From the NCBI RefSeq assembly GCF_003478035.1, contig NZ_QUEP01000008.1:62001-126000 (forward strand): 64,000 bases of DNA. The letters are read 5' to 3'. Shown one piece after another: positions 42,205 through 50,534 of this stretch; the stretch's first letter is position 1; each line of letters opens with the position of its first letter. The DNA comes from Clostridium sp. OF03-18AA. GTDB taxonomy: Bacteria > Bacillota > Clostridia > Lachnospirales > Lachnospiraceae. Position numbers and translations under genes: made by a program. The notes under the pieces were generated by a model. It saw only the letters and a program-made list of their open reading frames with translations. It made no database searches and had not been told where the DNA came from.

Positions 42205-44375
42205 TTCTATATCCTGGAACGATGCTCCAGGATCGGTATGAGATCCTGGAAAAGATCGGATCTGGCGGAATGTCAGATGTGTATAAGGCAAAATGCCATA
42301 AGCTGAACCGCCTTGTCGCGATCAAGGTTCTGAAATCGGAGTTTACTTCCGACGCCACTTTTGTCAGCAAATTTAAGATGGAAGCCCAGGCGGCAGCCGG
42401 ACTTTCCCACCCGAATATTGTCAATATCTACGACGTTGTGGATGAAGGAGACATCCACTTCATCGTTATGGAGCTCGTAGAGGGAATTACTTTAAAGAGC
42501 TATATCACGAAAAAAGGTCATCTTGAAGTGAAAGAAGCGATCGGGATCGCGATCCAGGTTGCCTCCGGGATCGAGGCTGCCCACGAGCAGCATATCATCC
42601 ACCGGGACATCAAACCGCAGAATATGCTGATTTCCATGGACGGCAAGGTGAAGGTCGCGGATTTCGGGATCGCGAGAGCCGTCTCCTCCCAGACCATGAA
42701 TGCGGCAACGGTAGTGGGATCCGTCCACTACATTTCCCCGGAGCAGGCGCGGGGCGGATACAGCGATGAGCGGAGTGATCTGTATTCTCTCGGTATCACG
42801 ATGTTCGAGATGGTCACCGGTCATGTCCCGTTTGCGGGAGACAACACCGTGACAGTTGCGCTGGCACATCTGGAAGATCCGATGCCGGATCCGAGAACAC
42901 TGAATCCGGAGGTTTCCCCGAGTCTTGCCCGCATCATCTTAAAATGTACGGAAAAGAGACCGGAACGCCGCTATCCGAGCGCGGCAGCCGTGATCAGCGA
43001 CCTGAGAAGAGCGCTCTTAAACGACGATGATCCGAATGTCGGTGTGATCGAGGAGGAAGACCACAGCTCCGATACGATCGTGATCAGCCCGAATGAGCTG
43101 AATATGATCAAGACCAGGAGTGGAGAGCGGATCCGGGAGTCAAAGCCGGTGAAGGAGATCCGTGAGCGCAGGGAACGGCGTGATCTGGAAAAACGTTATG
43201 AGCAGCCGGAGGGCGCAAAGAAAGACCAGAAAAAGAGCAAAGAGAACGACGAAGCGACCGGGCTGGAAAAGATCCTGACCGGCCTGGGTGTTGCGGCAGC
43301 CGTGATCATCGTGGCGGTCGTGATCGTATTTATCCTGAAACTCGGCGGCCTCTTCAGGAGCAGCACGCCGGAAGATCCGACGGAGCAGGTCTCCCAGGAG
43401 GCGACCACGGAGGAGGCAAAGACCACAGCGGTATCGGAGACAACGATCAGCCAGAAAGAGGTCTACATGCCGAATCTTGTGGGACATTCACAGGATGAAG
43501 CTGAGAAGATTCTGCAGGGACTCGACCTTTCCATGCAGGTGGAGCAGGAAAATTCCGACGGTGTGGAAAAAGGCATGGTCATTTCCCAGAAAGAGAAACC
43601 GGATACCGTGATCCCGCGCTTTTCCAAGGTGACTGTCGTCATCAGCGCCGGATCTGACAAGGTGGATCTCGCGGAACTCGGACTTTCCGGAATGACTCTT
43701 GAGACGGCAGTGCGCCTCTTAGAGGGAAAGAACCTGAAAGCAGATGTGCAGGAAGAATCCAGCGAGGATGTCCCGTCCGGAACCATCATCCGCTATGAGC
43801 CGGAGGACAAAGTGGCACTCGGAAGTACTGTGACTCTGTATGTGAGCACGGGGCCGGAGGAAGAATTTGTCTCTGTTCCGAATCTCTACGGAAAGACAGA
43901 CGCGGAGGCATCCGTACTTCTTTCTGCGGCAGGACTTGTGGCGGGCGAGATCTCAAAAGAGTATGACAGTACGATCTCGGCCGGTCATGTCATCAGCCAG
44001 GGCGTTGAGGCAGGAACCCAGGTCGCACCCGGAGAGACCGTGGATTATACCGTGAGTCTCGGACCGGAAGCGCCGAAAAAACAGTTTATCGCCTCCCTGG
44101 ATGCAAGTTATCCTCTTCAGGTCTCCTACGGACCGGGGGCAGCGTCCTCCGAGATCCAGATCCTGATCCGTTTAAAACAGACGGTAAACGGAAAAGTGAC
44201 CTACACGAAACTTGCAGAGCCGAAGTCCTACAGCGCGGACACGACCTTAAATATCAAGCTTGACAAGATCCGCGGCGCAGACGGCGTGCAGACCGGTGAA
44301 GTGGAGATCGTGGATCTCACGAACAATGTCGTTCTGACCTCGTACAACGTAACCTTTACGGAAGTTGACAGCTGA
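42201..44375 (+). CDS. prkC: PASTA-domain Ser/Thr protein kinase
   Basis: Senses wall precursors or muropeptides and phosphorylates growth and division proteins. 724 residues: kinase domain (1-270; GSGGMSDVYKA loop, HRDIKPQN ~134, DFGIARA, SPEQARGG), a juxtamembrane basic/acidic linker (~275-355), one membrane helix (~362-382), a Thr/Glu stalk, then three PASTA repeats (~422, ~487, ~556). The last ~100 residues (625-724) form an additional beta-rich domain after the PASTA repeats, unlike the short tail of B. subtilis PrkC. The gene overlaps the phosphatase gene by 4 bp. Confidence 0.95.
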   Translation: MILYPGTMLQDRYEILEKIGSGGMSDVYKAKCHKLNRLVAIKVLKSEFTSDATFVSKFKMEAQAAAGLSHPNIVNIYDVVDEGDIHFIVMELVEGITLKSYITKKGHLEVKEAIGIAIQVASGIEAAHEQHIIHRDIKPQNMLISMDGKVKVADFGIARAVSSQTMNAATVVGSVHYISPEQARGGYSDERSDLYSLGITMFEMVTGHVPFAGDNTVTVALAHLEDPMPDPRTLNPEVSPSLARIILKCTEKRPERRYPSAAAVISDLRRALLNDDDPNVGVIEEEDHSSDTIVISPNELNMIKTRSGERIRESKPVKEIRERRERRDLEKRYEQPEGAKKDQKKSKENDEATGLEKILTGLGVAAAVIIVAVVIVFILKLGGLFRSSTPEDPTEQVSQEATTEEAKTTAVSETTISQKEVYMPNLVGHSQDEAEKILQGLDLSMQVEQENSDGVEKGMVISQKEKPDTVIPRFSKVTVVISAGSDKVDLAELGLSGMTLETAVRLLEGKNLKADVQEESSEDVPSGTIIRYEPEDKVALGSTVTLYVSTGPEEEFVSVPNLYGKTDAEASVLLSAAGLVAGEISKEYDSTISAGHVISQGVEAGTQVAPGETVDYTVSLGPEAPKKQFIASLDASYPLQVSYGPGAASSEIQILIRLKQTVNGKVTYTKLAEPKSYSADTTLNIKLDKIRGADGVQTGEVEIVDLTNNVVLTSYNVTFTEVDS

Positions 44376-44403
44376 TAAAAGGCGGCAGAGAGCGGATACG
44401 AAA

Positions 44404-44432
44404 CCTGACTGCGGAGCATACGGGCAGTCAGG
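44404..44432 (+). promoter_or_regulatory. Hairpin just before the rsgA ribosome site
   Basis: CCTGACTGC/GCAGTCAGG (44404-44412, 44424-44432), perfect 9-bp stem with an 11-nt loop, no U tract. It ends about 10 bp before the SD GGGAGAG of rsgA, so it may separate or tune translation or mRNA stability between prkC and rsgA. Confidence 0.5.
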
Positions 44433-44451
44433 ATGAGATATGGGAGAGTGT

Positions 44452-45330
44452 ATGACTGGAAAAATCATTAAGGGGATCGCCGGATTTTACTATGTCCATG
44501 ACGGCGTTTCCAAAGTATATGAATGCAAGGCAAAGGGCGTATTCCGGAACAGGAAGATCAAACCTCTTGTGGGTGACAATGTGGAATTCGATGTGCTCTC
44601 AGAGGAGGAATGCCTCGGAAACATCGTGGAGATCCTCCCGAGAGAGAATTCCCTGATCCGCCCGGCCGTCGCGAACATTGACCAGGCGATGATCGTGTTC
44701 GCGGTCGCTGATCCGGAACCGAACTTAAACCTTCTGGACCGGTTCCTTGTCACGATGGAAGCCCAGGATGTGCCGGTGGTGATCTGTTTTAACAAGACGG
44801 ACCTCGGAAAAGAGGGAGAGGCTGACCGGCTCGCTGAAATCTACCGGAACGCAGGATATGAAGTTCACTTATCCTGCGCTCTTGAGGGAGATGGGATCGA
44901 GGCGATCCACGATCTTCTCCGGGGAAAGACGACAGCTCTTGCCGGTCCATCCGGTGTCGGGAAATCGTCCCTGACGAACCGCATCCAGCCGGAGGCGGAG
45001 ATGGAGACGGGTGCTGTCAGCGAGAAGATCAGGAGAGGACGCCACACAACGAGACATTCCGAGCTGTTTTTCGTCGAGAAGGAAACCTTCGTGATGGATA
45101 CGCCCGGATTCAGCTCGATCTTTGTTGACGATATGAAGCCGGAGGAATTAAAAGACTATTTCCCGGAGTTTGAAGCCTATGAGCCGGAATGCCGGTTCCT
45201 TGGCTGCGTCCATGTAGGAGAGCGGGAATGCGGTGTCAAGGATGCCGTAAAAGCAGGAAAGATCGCAGGATCCCGGTATGACAATTACCGGTTGATCTAT
45301 GATGAACTTAAGAATAAAAGGAGATATTAA
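44452..45330 (+). CDS. rsgA: Small-ribosomal-subunit-dependent GTPase A
   Basis: Late 30S assembly GTPase. Starts at the ATG at 44452 (SD GGGAGAG); an ATG at 44440 precedes the SD. 292 residues: OB domain (1-~70), a circularly permuted GTPase with NKTDLG (G4) before GPSGVGKSSLTN (G1, ~164) and DTPGFSS (G3), and a zinc knuckle CRFLGCVHVGERECGVKDAV (~245-264). Followed 4 bp later by rpe, as in Bacillus. Confidence 0.95.
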   Translation: MTGKIIKGIAGFYYVHDGVSKVYECKAKGVFRNRKIKPLVGDNVEFDVLSEEECLGNIVEILPRENSLIRPAVANIDQAMIVFAVADPEPNLNLLDRFLVTMEAQDVPVVICFNKTDLGKEGEADRLAEIYRNAGYEVHLSCALEGDGIEAIHDLLRGKTTALAGPSGVGKSSLTNRIQPEAEMETGAVSEKIRRGRHTTRHSELFFVEKETFVMDTPGFSSIFVDDMKPEELKDYFPEFEAYEPECRFLGCVHVGERECGVKDAVKAGKIAGSRYDNYRLIYDELKNKRRY

Positions 45331-45334
45331 GATC

Positions 45335-46000
45335 ATGTATATTTTAGCGCCATCGATTCTTTCAGCAGATTTTTCAAAACTTGGAGAGGATGTAAAGACT
45401 GTTTCCGACGCCGGAGCGCAGTACATCCATCTCGACGTGATGGACGGAGCGTTTGTTCCGAGCATTTCCTTCGGTATGCCGGTGATCTCTTCCCTCAGAA
45501 AGACGACAGATCGTGTGTTTGATGTCCACATGATGGTGGAGGAGCCGGGAAGATATGTAAATGATGTGAGAAAGGCCGGCGCGGACCTCATCTGTGTCCA
45601 CCAGGAAGCCTGTCTTCACCTTGACCGTACGATTAACCAGATCAAGGAGACCGGCGCGAAAGCGGCTGTCGCATTAAACCCGGCGACACCTGTGGAGACT
45701 CTCTCCTGCATCTTAAAAGAGGTCGATATGTTCCTCATCATGTCCGTCAATCCGGGATTCGGCGGACAGAAATTTATCCCGTACACCTTAGAGAAGATCA
45801 AAAAGCTCCGCACCATGTTAAATGAGGCCGGTCTTACCACGGATATCGAAGTGGACGGCGGCGTCAATGCGGCAAATGTGAGAGATGTTCTCAACGCCGG
45901 TGCAAATGTCATCGTTGCCGGTTCTGCGGTATTTAAGAATGATGCGGCAGCGAATACACGGGAATTTTTAAAGATCTTTGACGAGTATTCTGCAAAATAG
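45335..46000 (+). CDS. rpe: Ribulose-phosphate 3-epimerase
   Basis: Interconverts ribulose-5-P and xylulose-5-P. Starts at the ATG at 45335 (SD AAAGGAG), 221 residues. TIM-barrel motifs: LAPSILSADFSKLG start, HLDVMDGAFVPSISFG (~32), DVHMMVEEPGRY (~63), MSVNPGFGGQKFIP (~137) and EVDGGVNAANV (~173). Co-transcribed with rsgA (4-bp gap). Its stop is followed directly by a repeat element and then a terminator. Confidence 0.96.
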   Translation: MYILAPSILSADFSKLGEDVKTVSDAGAQYIHLDVMDGAFVPSISFGMPVISSLRKTTDRVFDVHMMVEEPGRYVNDVRKAGADLICVHQEACLHLDRTINQIKETGAKAAVALNPATPVETLSCILKEVDMFLIMSVNPGFGGQKFIPYTLEKIKKLRTMLNEAGLTTDIEVDGGVNAANVRDVLNAGANVIVAGSAVFKNDAAANTREFLKIFDEYSAK

Positions 46001-46004
46001 AACC

Positions 46005-46075
46005 GGCAAAGTCTGCGGTCACTGTGGTATCATACGGAATTCCCGCTTCAAGAATTCCCAGATACGAAGAGTAAC
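46005..46075. repeat. Dispersed repeat, copy B
   Basis: 71 bp related to 2614-2685: 31 of the first 37 bases are identical and both end in AGTAAC. The hairpin is kept by different bases: GGAATTC/GAATTCC here (46036-46042, 46052-46058), GGAATTTTC/GAAAATTCC there. The left half of copy A is missing; rpe coding sequence abuts instead. Confidence 0.65.
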
Positions 46076-46088
46076 GAAATCATTTCAT

Positions 46089-46151
46089 CAGCCATGCGTT
46101 TCCTGTATGCCATGAAGATCATGGAACAGGAAACGTCATGGCTGGATTTTT
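46089..46151 (+). terminator. Long-stem intrinsic terminator after rpe
   Basis: CAGCCATG + CGTTTCCTGT pair with ACAGGAAACG + CATGGCTG (46089-46106, 46126-46144), 18 bp with one bulged T, an inner CCATG/CATGG stem, and TTTTT at 46147-46151. It should uncouple thiN from rpe. Confidence 0.75.
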
Positions 46152-46172
46152 ATCTCAGTCAGATAAGATCCC
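46150..46172. promoter_or_regulatory. Perfect copy of the TTATCT-N5-AGATAA palindrome
   Basis: TTATCT-CAGTC-AGATAA (46150-46166) followed by GATCCC, 35 bp before the thiN ATG and just after a terminator. Nearly identical to 23190-23212. Confidence 0.45.
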
Positions 46173-46206
46173 ACCTGATCGGATCAAAAGGAGTGTGACA
46201 ACGAAA

Positions 46207-46899
46207 ATGAGTTCAGATATGAAAGAAGCTGCGGACACTTGCCTGATCGTGTCCGGCGGGCCGACAGACCGGGAGTTTGCGGCAAAATTTGTGAAGAAGA
46301 GGAAGTACCCGTATGTGATCGCGGTGGACGCCGGACTGGCTGTCTGTGAGGACCTGGGACTTGTCCCGGATCTCGCGGTGGGGGATTTTGACACCTTTGG
46401 TCTGGAGCGGATGGAGGAGCTAAGGAAGAAGGAAGGCTGGGCAACGGATGTCCACAAACCGGAAAAGGATGAGACGGACACAGACCTCGCAGTCCGCTCC
46501 GCTCTCCGCGCCGGTTTCCGCACAGCCCATGTGCTCGGCGCTACGGGCGGAAGACTGGACCACGAGCTCTCCAACATTCACCTGATGAGGGCTGCGAAAG
46601 ACGCCGGACTTTTTATGGAGATCTATGATGCAAAGAACCGGATCTTTCTCCTGACGCCGGACGATGAAGAACATTCCGTCTTTCGAAAGACAGACCTCTA
46701 CGGAAAATACGTCTCCTTTCTGCCGCTCACGGAGAAAGTTCTCGGGATCACGCTGGATGGATTTAAGTATCCGCTCCATAATAAGGATATCTCGATCCTG
46801 GAAAACCCGAGTCTCTGCGTCAGCAACGAGGTCCCCGGGGAGTCTGCAAAGATCTCATTCCGTGAGGGGATCCTGATCTGTGTGGAATCCGGAGACTAA
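46207..46899 (+). CDS. thiN: Thiamine diphosphokinase
   Basis: Converts thiamine to thiamine diphosphate, the cofactor PFOR uses. The start is uncertain: the ATG at 46207 (MSSDMKEA, 230 residues) is 13 nt from AAAAGGAG; ATG 46219 is an alternative, and GTG 46195 is too close to the SD. Motifs of TPK: VSGGP, AVDAGLAVCEDLGLVPD, VGDFDTF (~62), KPEKDETDTDLA (~88), GATGGRLDHELSN (~113). Last gene of the conserved cluster. A terminator and the N5 palindrome separate it from rpe, hinting at separate control; no TPP riboswitch is visible. Confidence 0.93.
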   Translation: MSSDMKEAADTCLIVSGGPTDREFAAKFVKKRKYPYVIAVDAGLAVCEDLGLVPDLAVGDFDTFGLERMEELRKKEGWATDVHKPEKDETDTDLAVRSALRAGFRTAHVLGATGGRLDHELSNIHLMRAAKDAGLFMEIYDAKNRIFLLTPDDEEHSVFRKTDLYGKYVSFLPLTEKVLGITLDGFKYPLHNKDISILENPSLCVSNEVPGESAKISFREGILICVESGD

Positions 46900-47210
46900 G
46901 ATGCGGGATCAGGAAAACGCTGCAGAATGAAAAAGATGAAAGACTGAGCGCAGGACACAGGCAGAAGGCGGGACCGGAAGAGTGGAATAAGAATCTACTG
47001 GACTGCATAAAAAAACCAAAACTGGACATTTTGCACAATCCACATGCGTGTTACTATGGATGACAAGACAGAAGAGACAGCTCCTGCATGACCTGTCGGA
47101 ATGGCTCCGGAAGCTCATATTCACGAAGAGCGATTCCTGATGCCGGACGGCATGCATCTGAAGAGAACTGCCGGATGGACTGTCAGTAACACACGAGGGG
47201 AGACTTAATT
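46900..47210 (+). promoter_or_regulatory. Intergenic region with a tentative promoter for the ECF S-component gene
   Basis: Contains TTGCAC (47031-47036) and TACTAT (47052-47057) 15 bp apart, a weak promoter, after an A-rich run. The ~150-nt leader has a small stem (GATGCC/GGCAT near 47140) but no riboswitch I can name. No coding frame with a ribosome site is visible in it. Confidence 0.3.
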
Positions 47211-47801
47211 ATGAAAGAAAAGAATGACCAGTTAATGAAAATCGCGCAGGCGGGCCTGATGGCGGCGCTCTGCTATATCGGATATGCGGTGTTCCCGGCG
47301 ATCTCAGCCAGCGGAAGCAAGATCCACATCGGAAATGCGTTCGTCGTCCTTTCCGCGTACCTCCTCGGAGGTGTCTACGGAGGTCTTTCCGGAGCGGTCG
47401 GCTTATCGATCGCTGATATTGTCGGCGGTTACGCGGCATCTGCACCGAGAACCTTTATCACAAAGCTTGTGATCGGCCTGATCGTCGGCTTCGTAGCTCA
47501 TAAGATCGCGAAGCTTTCCGATGAACATGACCATGCGTATGTGATCCGCTGGTCCGCGATCGCTGCAGTCTGCGGTCTCGGCTTCAACTGCTTCTTCGAG
47601 CCGGCGTTAAAGTATGTATGGTACACCTTATTATTCCCGAATGCTGACAAAGCCGCATCCGCGATCAAGGCGCTCCTTGCGATCACAACGTACACGACGA
47701 TCATCAATGCAGTGATCAATTCCGTGATCGCCGTGATCCTCTACGCAGCGCTCCGCCCGGCTTTAAGAAAAGCGGGGTTGATTGCTGCAGAGAGAGTGTA
47801 A
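47211..47801 (+). CDS. ECF transporter S component, possibly for vitamin B6
   Basis: 196 residues, about six hydrophobic helices, opening with the S-component pattern LMKIAQAGLMAALCYIGYAVFP and the Gly-rich LGGVYGGLSGAVGLSIADI in the second third, as in energy-coupling factor substrate-binding subunits. The ATPase/T modules are not here, so it would use a shared one. The next gene is a pyridoxamine/pyridoxal kinase in the same direction, so pyridoxine or pyridoxal uptake (PdxU-like) is a reasonable inference. SD AGGGGAGA. Thiamine is an alternative because thiN precedes it. Confidence 0.82.
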   Translation: MKEKNDQLMKIAQAGLMAALCYIGYAVFPAISASGSKIHIGNAFVVLSAYLLGGVYGGLSGAVGLSIADIVGGYAASAPRTFITKLVIGLIVGFVAHKIAKLSDEHDHAYVIRWSAIAAVCGLGFNCFFEPALKYVWYTLLFPNADKAASAIKALLAITTYTTIINAVINSVIAVILYAALRPALRKAGLIAAERV

Positions 47802-47964
47802 ACGATCAGGATTCAGGGAAAATAACTGAAAGATATGAATCAAAGTATTTTCCGCAGAATTTCTATTTGTCTATGTGCTGATGCCCGTGTGAACAGGAAT
47901 CCCGGGAACGGCAGTGTATAAACGAGGGGGATTGCGGAAACACAGAAAGACTGGAAGAAAAATT

Positions 47965-48792
47965 ATGCAGAAAAAAATTGCTGTGATCAATGATCTTTCC
48001 GGGTATGGCCGCTGTTCATTAACAGTGGCTATTCCTGTTTTATCGGTCATGGGCCATCAGTGCTGTCCGGTACCGACAGCGATCCTCTCGAACCACACGG
48101 AATTTCCGGTGTATTTCTTCGATGATTACACGGAAAAAATGACAGCCTACACTGACAAGTGGAAGGAACTCGGTCTCTCCTTCGATGCGGTGGCGACAGG
48201 ATTTCTCGGCTCGGAGGCACAGATCGAGATCGTCATGGACATGATCCGGAAACTGGAGTCGGAGGAGACGTTTGTCGTCGTCGATCCTGTCATGGGAGAC
48301 CATGGACATGCCTATGAGACCTACACGCCGGAGATGTGCGAGCAGATGAAGGAACTCGTCTGCATGGCGGATATCGTCCTCCCGAACGTGACGGAGTGCT
48401 GCATCCTCACGGATACCCCCTACAAAAAGGAAAACTGGACGCGGCGGGAGCTTTTAAATATGGCGATGATGCTTCGGCTCATGGGTGCGAAGTCAGTGGT
48501 CATCACGGGAGTCCGCGAAGGCAGCTATTACACGAACGTGGTCCTGGAACGCGGGCAGATGGAAGCAAAATTTATCAGGACAAGATCTTCCGGCGGCGAG
48601 CGCCCGGGAACCGGAGATGTTTTCTCCTCCGTTGTGGCGGGTGCGCTCCTAAATGGAAAGTCCCTTCCCGAGGCAGTCGCTCAGGCAGCAGGTTTCGTGA
48701 AAGAGTGCATCAAAGTCTCCGATGAGGAGCAGATCCCGCACGCGAACGGCGTCTGCTTTGAGAAGATTCTGGGGAAACTGATAAAAAAGTAA
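47965..48792 (+). CDS. pdxY: Pyridoxamine/pyridoxal kinase
   Basis: Phosphorylates B6 vitamers to their 5'-phosphates. Starts at the ATG at 47965 (SD CTGGAAG); the in-frame GTG at 47914 is poor. 275 residues, ribokinase fold: NDLSGYGRCSLTVAIPVLS at the start, TGFLGSEAQI (~70), VVDPVMGDHG (~105) and the anion hole GTGDVFSSVVAGAL (~216-229). Linked to an S component (163-bp gap), so the pair likely takes up and traps vitamin B6, the cofactor of MetY and others. Confidence 0.9.
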   Translation: MQKKIAVINDLSGYGRCSLTVAIPVLSVMGHQCCPVPTAILSNHTEFPVYFFDDYTEKMTAYTDKWKELGLSFDAVATGFLGSEAQIEIVMDMIRKLESEETFVVVDPVMGDHGHAYETYTPEMCEQMKELVCMADIVLPNVTECCILTDTPYKKENWTRRELLNMAMMLRLMGAKSVVITGVREGSYYTNVVLERGQMEAKFIRTRSSGGERPGTGDVFSSVVAGALLNGKSLPEAVAQAAGFVKECIKVSDEEQIPHANGVCFEKILGKLIKK

Positions 48793-49031
48793 GAGAAATC
48801 CCCTTCCTTTTCTCGAAGAAATATGATATATTTTTACCAAAGCGTGTTTTACGCAGAAAAGCTGTCAGATATCGGAGAACGTGTATCAGGAAAACTCCGG
48901 GTCCACGGACGGCACCGGATCTGATAAAGCCGGAAGAGAGAAAATTTACGCGGCGTTTCCGCAGATCGACCGGAAATGAGCAGGCCTGATCCTGAAATGT
49001 TGGAATTGCTGCAAAAATAAGGAGAAAAGCG

Positions 49032-50312
49032 ATGTTAGATTTAAGATTTGTAAGAGAAAATCCGGAAGTCGTAAAGCAGAACATCCGGAATAAATTCCAG
49101 GATGCGAAACTTCCGTTAGTAGACGAAGTGATCGAGCTGGACGAGGAGAACAGAAAAGTAAAGAAAGAGGCTGATGATCTCCGCGCAAACAGAAACAAGA
49201 TCTCCAAACAGATCGGTGCGTTAATGGGACAGGGAAAGAGAGAAGAAGCAGAAGAGGTAAAGAAACAGGTTACCGCAGCTTCCGATCACCTTGCTGAACT
49301 TGAGGAGAAAGAAAAAGACCTCGAGGAGCGCATCAAAAAGATCATGATGACGATCCCGAACATCATCGATCCGTCCGTTCCGATCGGTAAAGATGACAGC
49401 GAGAACGTGGAAGTACAGAAATTCGGTGATCCGGTCGTTCCGGATTTCGAGATCCCGTACCACACAGAGATCATGGAGAGATTCAACGGAATCGACCTTG
49501 ACTCTGCAAGAAGAGTTGCCGGAAACGGTTTCTACTACTTAATGGGCGATATCGCAAGACTTCATTCTGCAGTGATCGCATATGCAAGAGATTTCATGAT
49601 CGACCGTGGATTCACATACTGCGTACCGCCGTTCATGATCCGCAGCGATGTTGTTACCGGCGTTATGAGCTTCGCAGAGATGGACGCTATGATGTACAAG
49701 ATCGAGGGCGAGGACCTCTACCTCATCGGTACAAGTGAGCACTCCATGATCGGTAAATTCATCGACCAGATCATCCCGGAGGAGGAACTTCCGAAGACCT
49801 TAACAAGCTATTCTCCGTGCTTCCGTAAAGAGAAAGGCGCACACGGCATCGAGGAGCGCGGTGTATATCGTATCCACCAGTTCGAGAAACAGGAGATGAT
49901 CGTTGTCTGCAAGCCAGAAGAATCCAAGATGTGGTTCGACAAGTTATGGCAGAACACCGTAGACCTGTTCCGTTCCATGGACATCCCGGTTCGTACCTTA
50001 GAGTGCTGCTCCGGTGACCTCGCTGACCTGAAGGTAAAATCTGTCGATGTTGAGGCATGGTCCCCGAGACAGAAGAAGTACTTCGAGGTAGGAAGCTGCT
50101 CCAACCTTGGCGACGCTCAAGCAAGACGTTTAAGAATCCGTGTAAACGGAGCGGACGGAAAGAAATATTTCGCCCACACCTTAAACAACACGGTTGTAGC
50201 TCCGCCGAGAATGCTGATCGCTTTCCTGGAGAACAACTTACAGGCAGATGGTTCCGTAAGAATTCCGGAAGTTTTAAGACCGTATATGGGCGGCAAGTCC
50301 GAAATCAAATAA
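49032..50312 (+). CDS. serS: Seryl-tRNA synthetase
   Basis: Charges tRNA(Ser). 426 residues: MLDLRFVRENPEVVKQNI, the long antiparallel coiled-coil arm (~25-105, KKEADDLRANRNKISKQIG), then class II motifs 2 (SPCFRKEKGAHG ~260) and 3 (NGSG-type region near NNTVVAPPRMLIAFLEN). SD AAGGAG. Codon use is shifted to TTA/GTT/CTT as in nifJ, indicating high expression. The 239-bp gap upstream has small stems (GCGT/ACGC, CGGAG/CTCCG) but no T-box signature (no GGUGGNACCGCG). Confidence 0.96.
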   Translation: MLDLRFVRENPEVVKQNIRNKFQDAKLPLVDEVIELDEENRKVKKEADDLRANRNKISKQIGALMGQGKREEAEEVKKQVTAASDHLAELEEKEKDLEERIKKIMMTIPNIIDPSVPIGKDDSENVEVQKFGDPVVPDFEIPYHTEIMERFNGIDLDSARRVAGNGFYYLMGDIARLHSAVIAYARDFMIDRGFTYCVPPFMIRSDVVTGVMSFAEMDAMMYKIEGEDLYLIGTSEHSMIGKFIDQIIPEEELPKTLTSYSPCFRKEKGAHGIEERGVYRIHQFEKQEMIVVCKPEESKMWFDKLWQNTVDLFRSMDIPVRTLECCSGDLADLKVKSVDVEAWSPRQKKYFEVGSCSNLGDAQARRLRIRVNGADGKKYFAHTLNNTVVAPPRMLIAFLENNLQADGSVRIPEVLRPYMGGKSEIK

Positions 50313-50326
50313 ATAAGGAATTTCAT

Positions 50327-50362
50327 AAAGCTGTGGCGAGTCATTTTGTCACAGCTTTTTTC
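50327..50362 (+). terminator. Intrinsic terminator of serS
   Basis: AAAGCTGTG/CACAGCTTT (50327-50335, 50350-50358) followed by a run of six T within TTTTTTCC, 14 bp after the stop. Confidence 0.88.
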
Positions 50363-50368
50363 CGTTTT

Positions 50369-50501
50369 GTAACTGTTCAATACCCTCACGATTGCGGGCA
50401 GACATCCATTCCAAACCGGCTTCGCCGATGGGATTTTTGCCTTCAAACCTATGTTATATTACGGTCAGCGCAGCAAGTGCGCAGATCTACGGAACAGTTA
50501 C
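50369..50501. repeat. Intergenic element bounded by GTAACTGTTC/GAACAGTTAC
   Basis: Perfect 10-bp inverted ends (50369-50378, 50492-50501) enclose 113 bp with internal stems, including GCGCA-GCAAG-TGCGC and CCGGC-TTC-GCCGA. The internal ATTCCAAACCGG resembles ATTCCAAATCGG of the element at 2532-2685. The layout is that of a small palindromic intergenic repeat. A -10-like TATATT (~50454) lies within, so it may supply a promoter for the next gene. Confidence 0.5.
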
Positions 50502-50534
50502 TCTGTTTTTTATATTACAAAGGAGATGAGTTTC

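Noticed and set aside
48793-49031. T-box leader of serS
   Set aside because: No GGUGGNACCGCG antiterminator motif and no terminator; only small stems.
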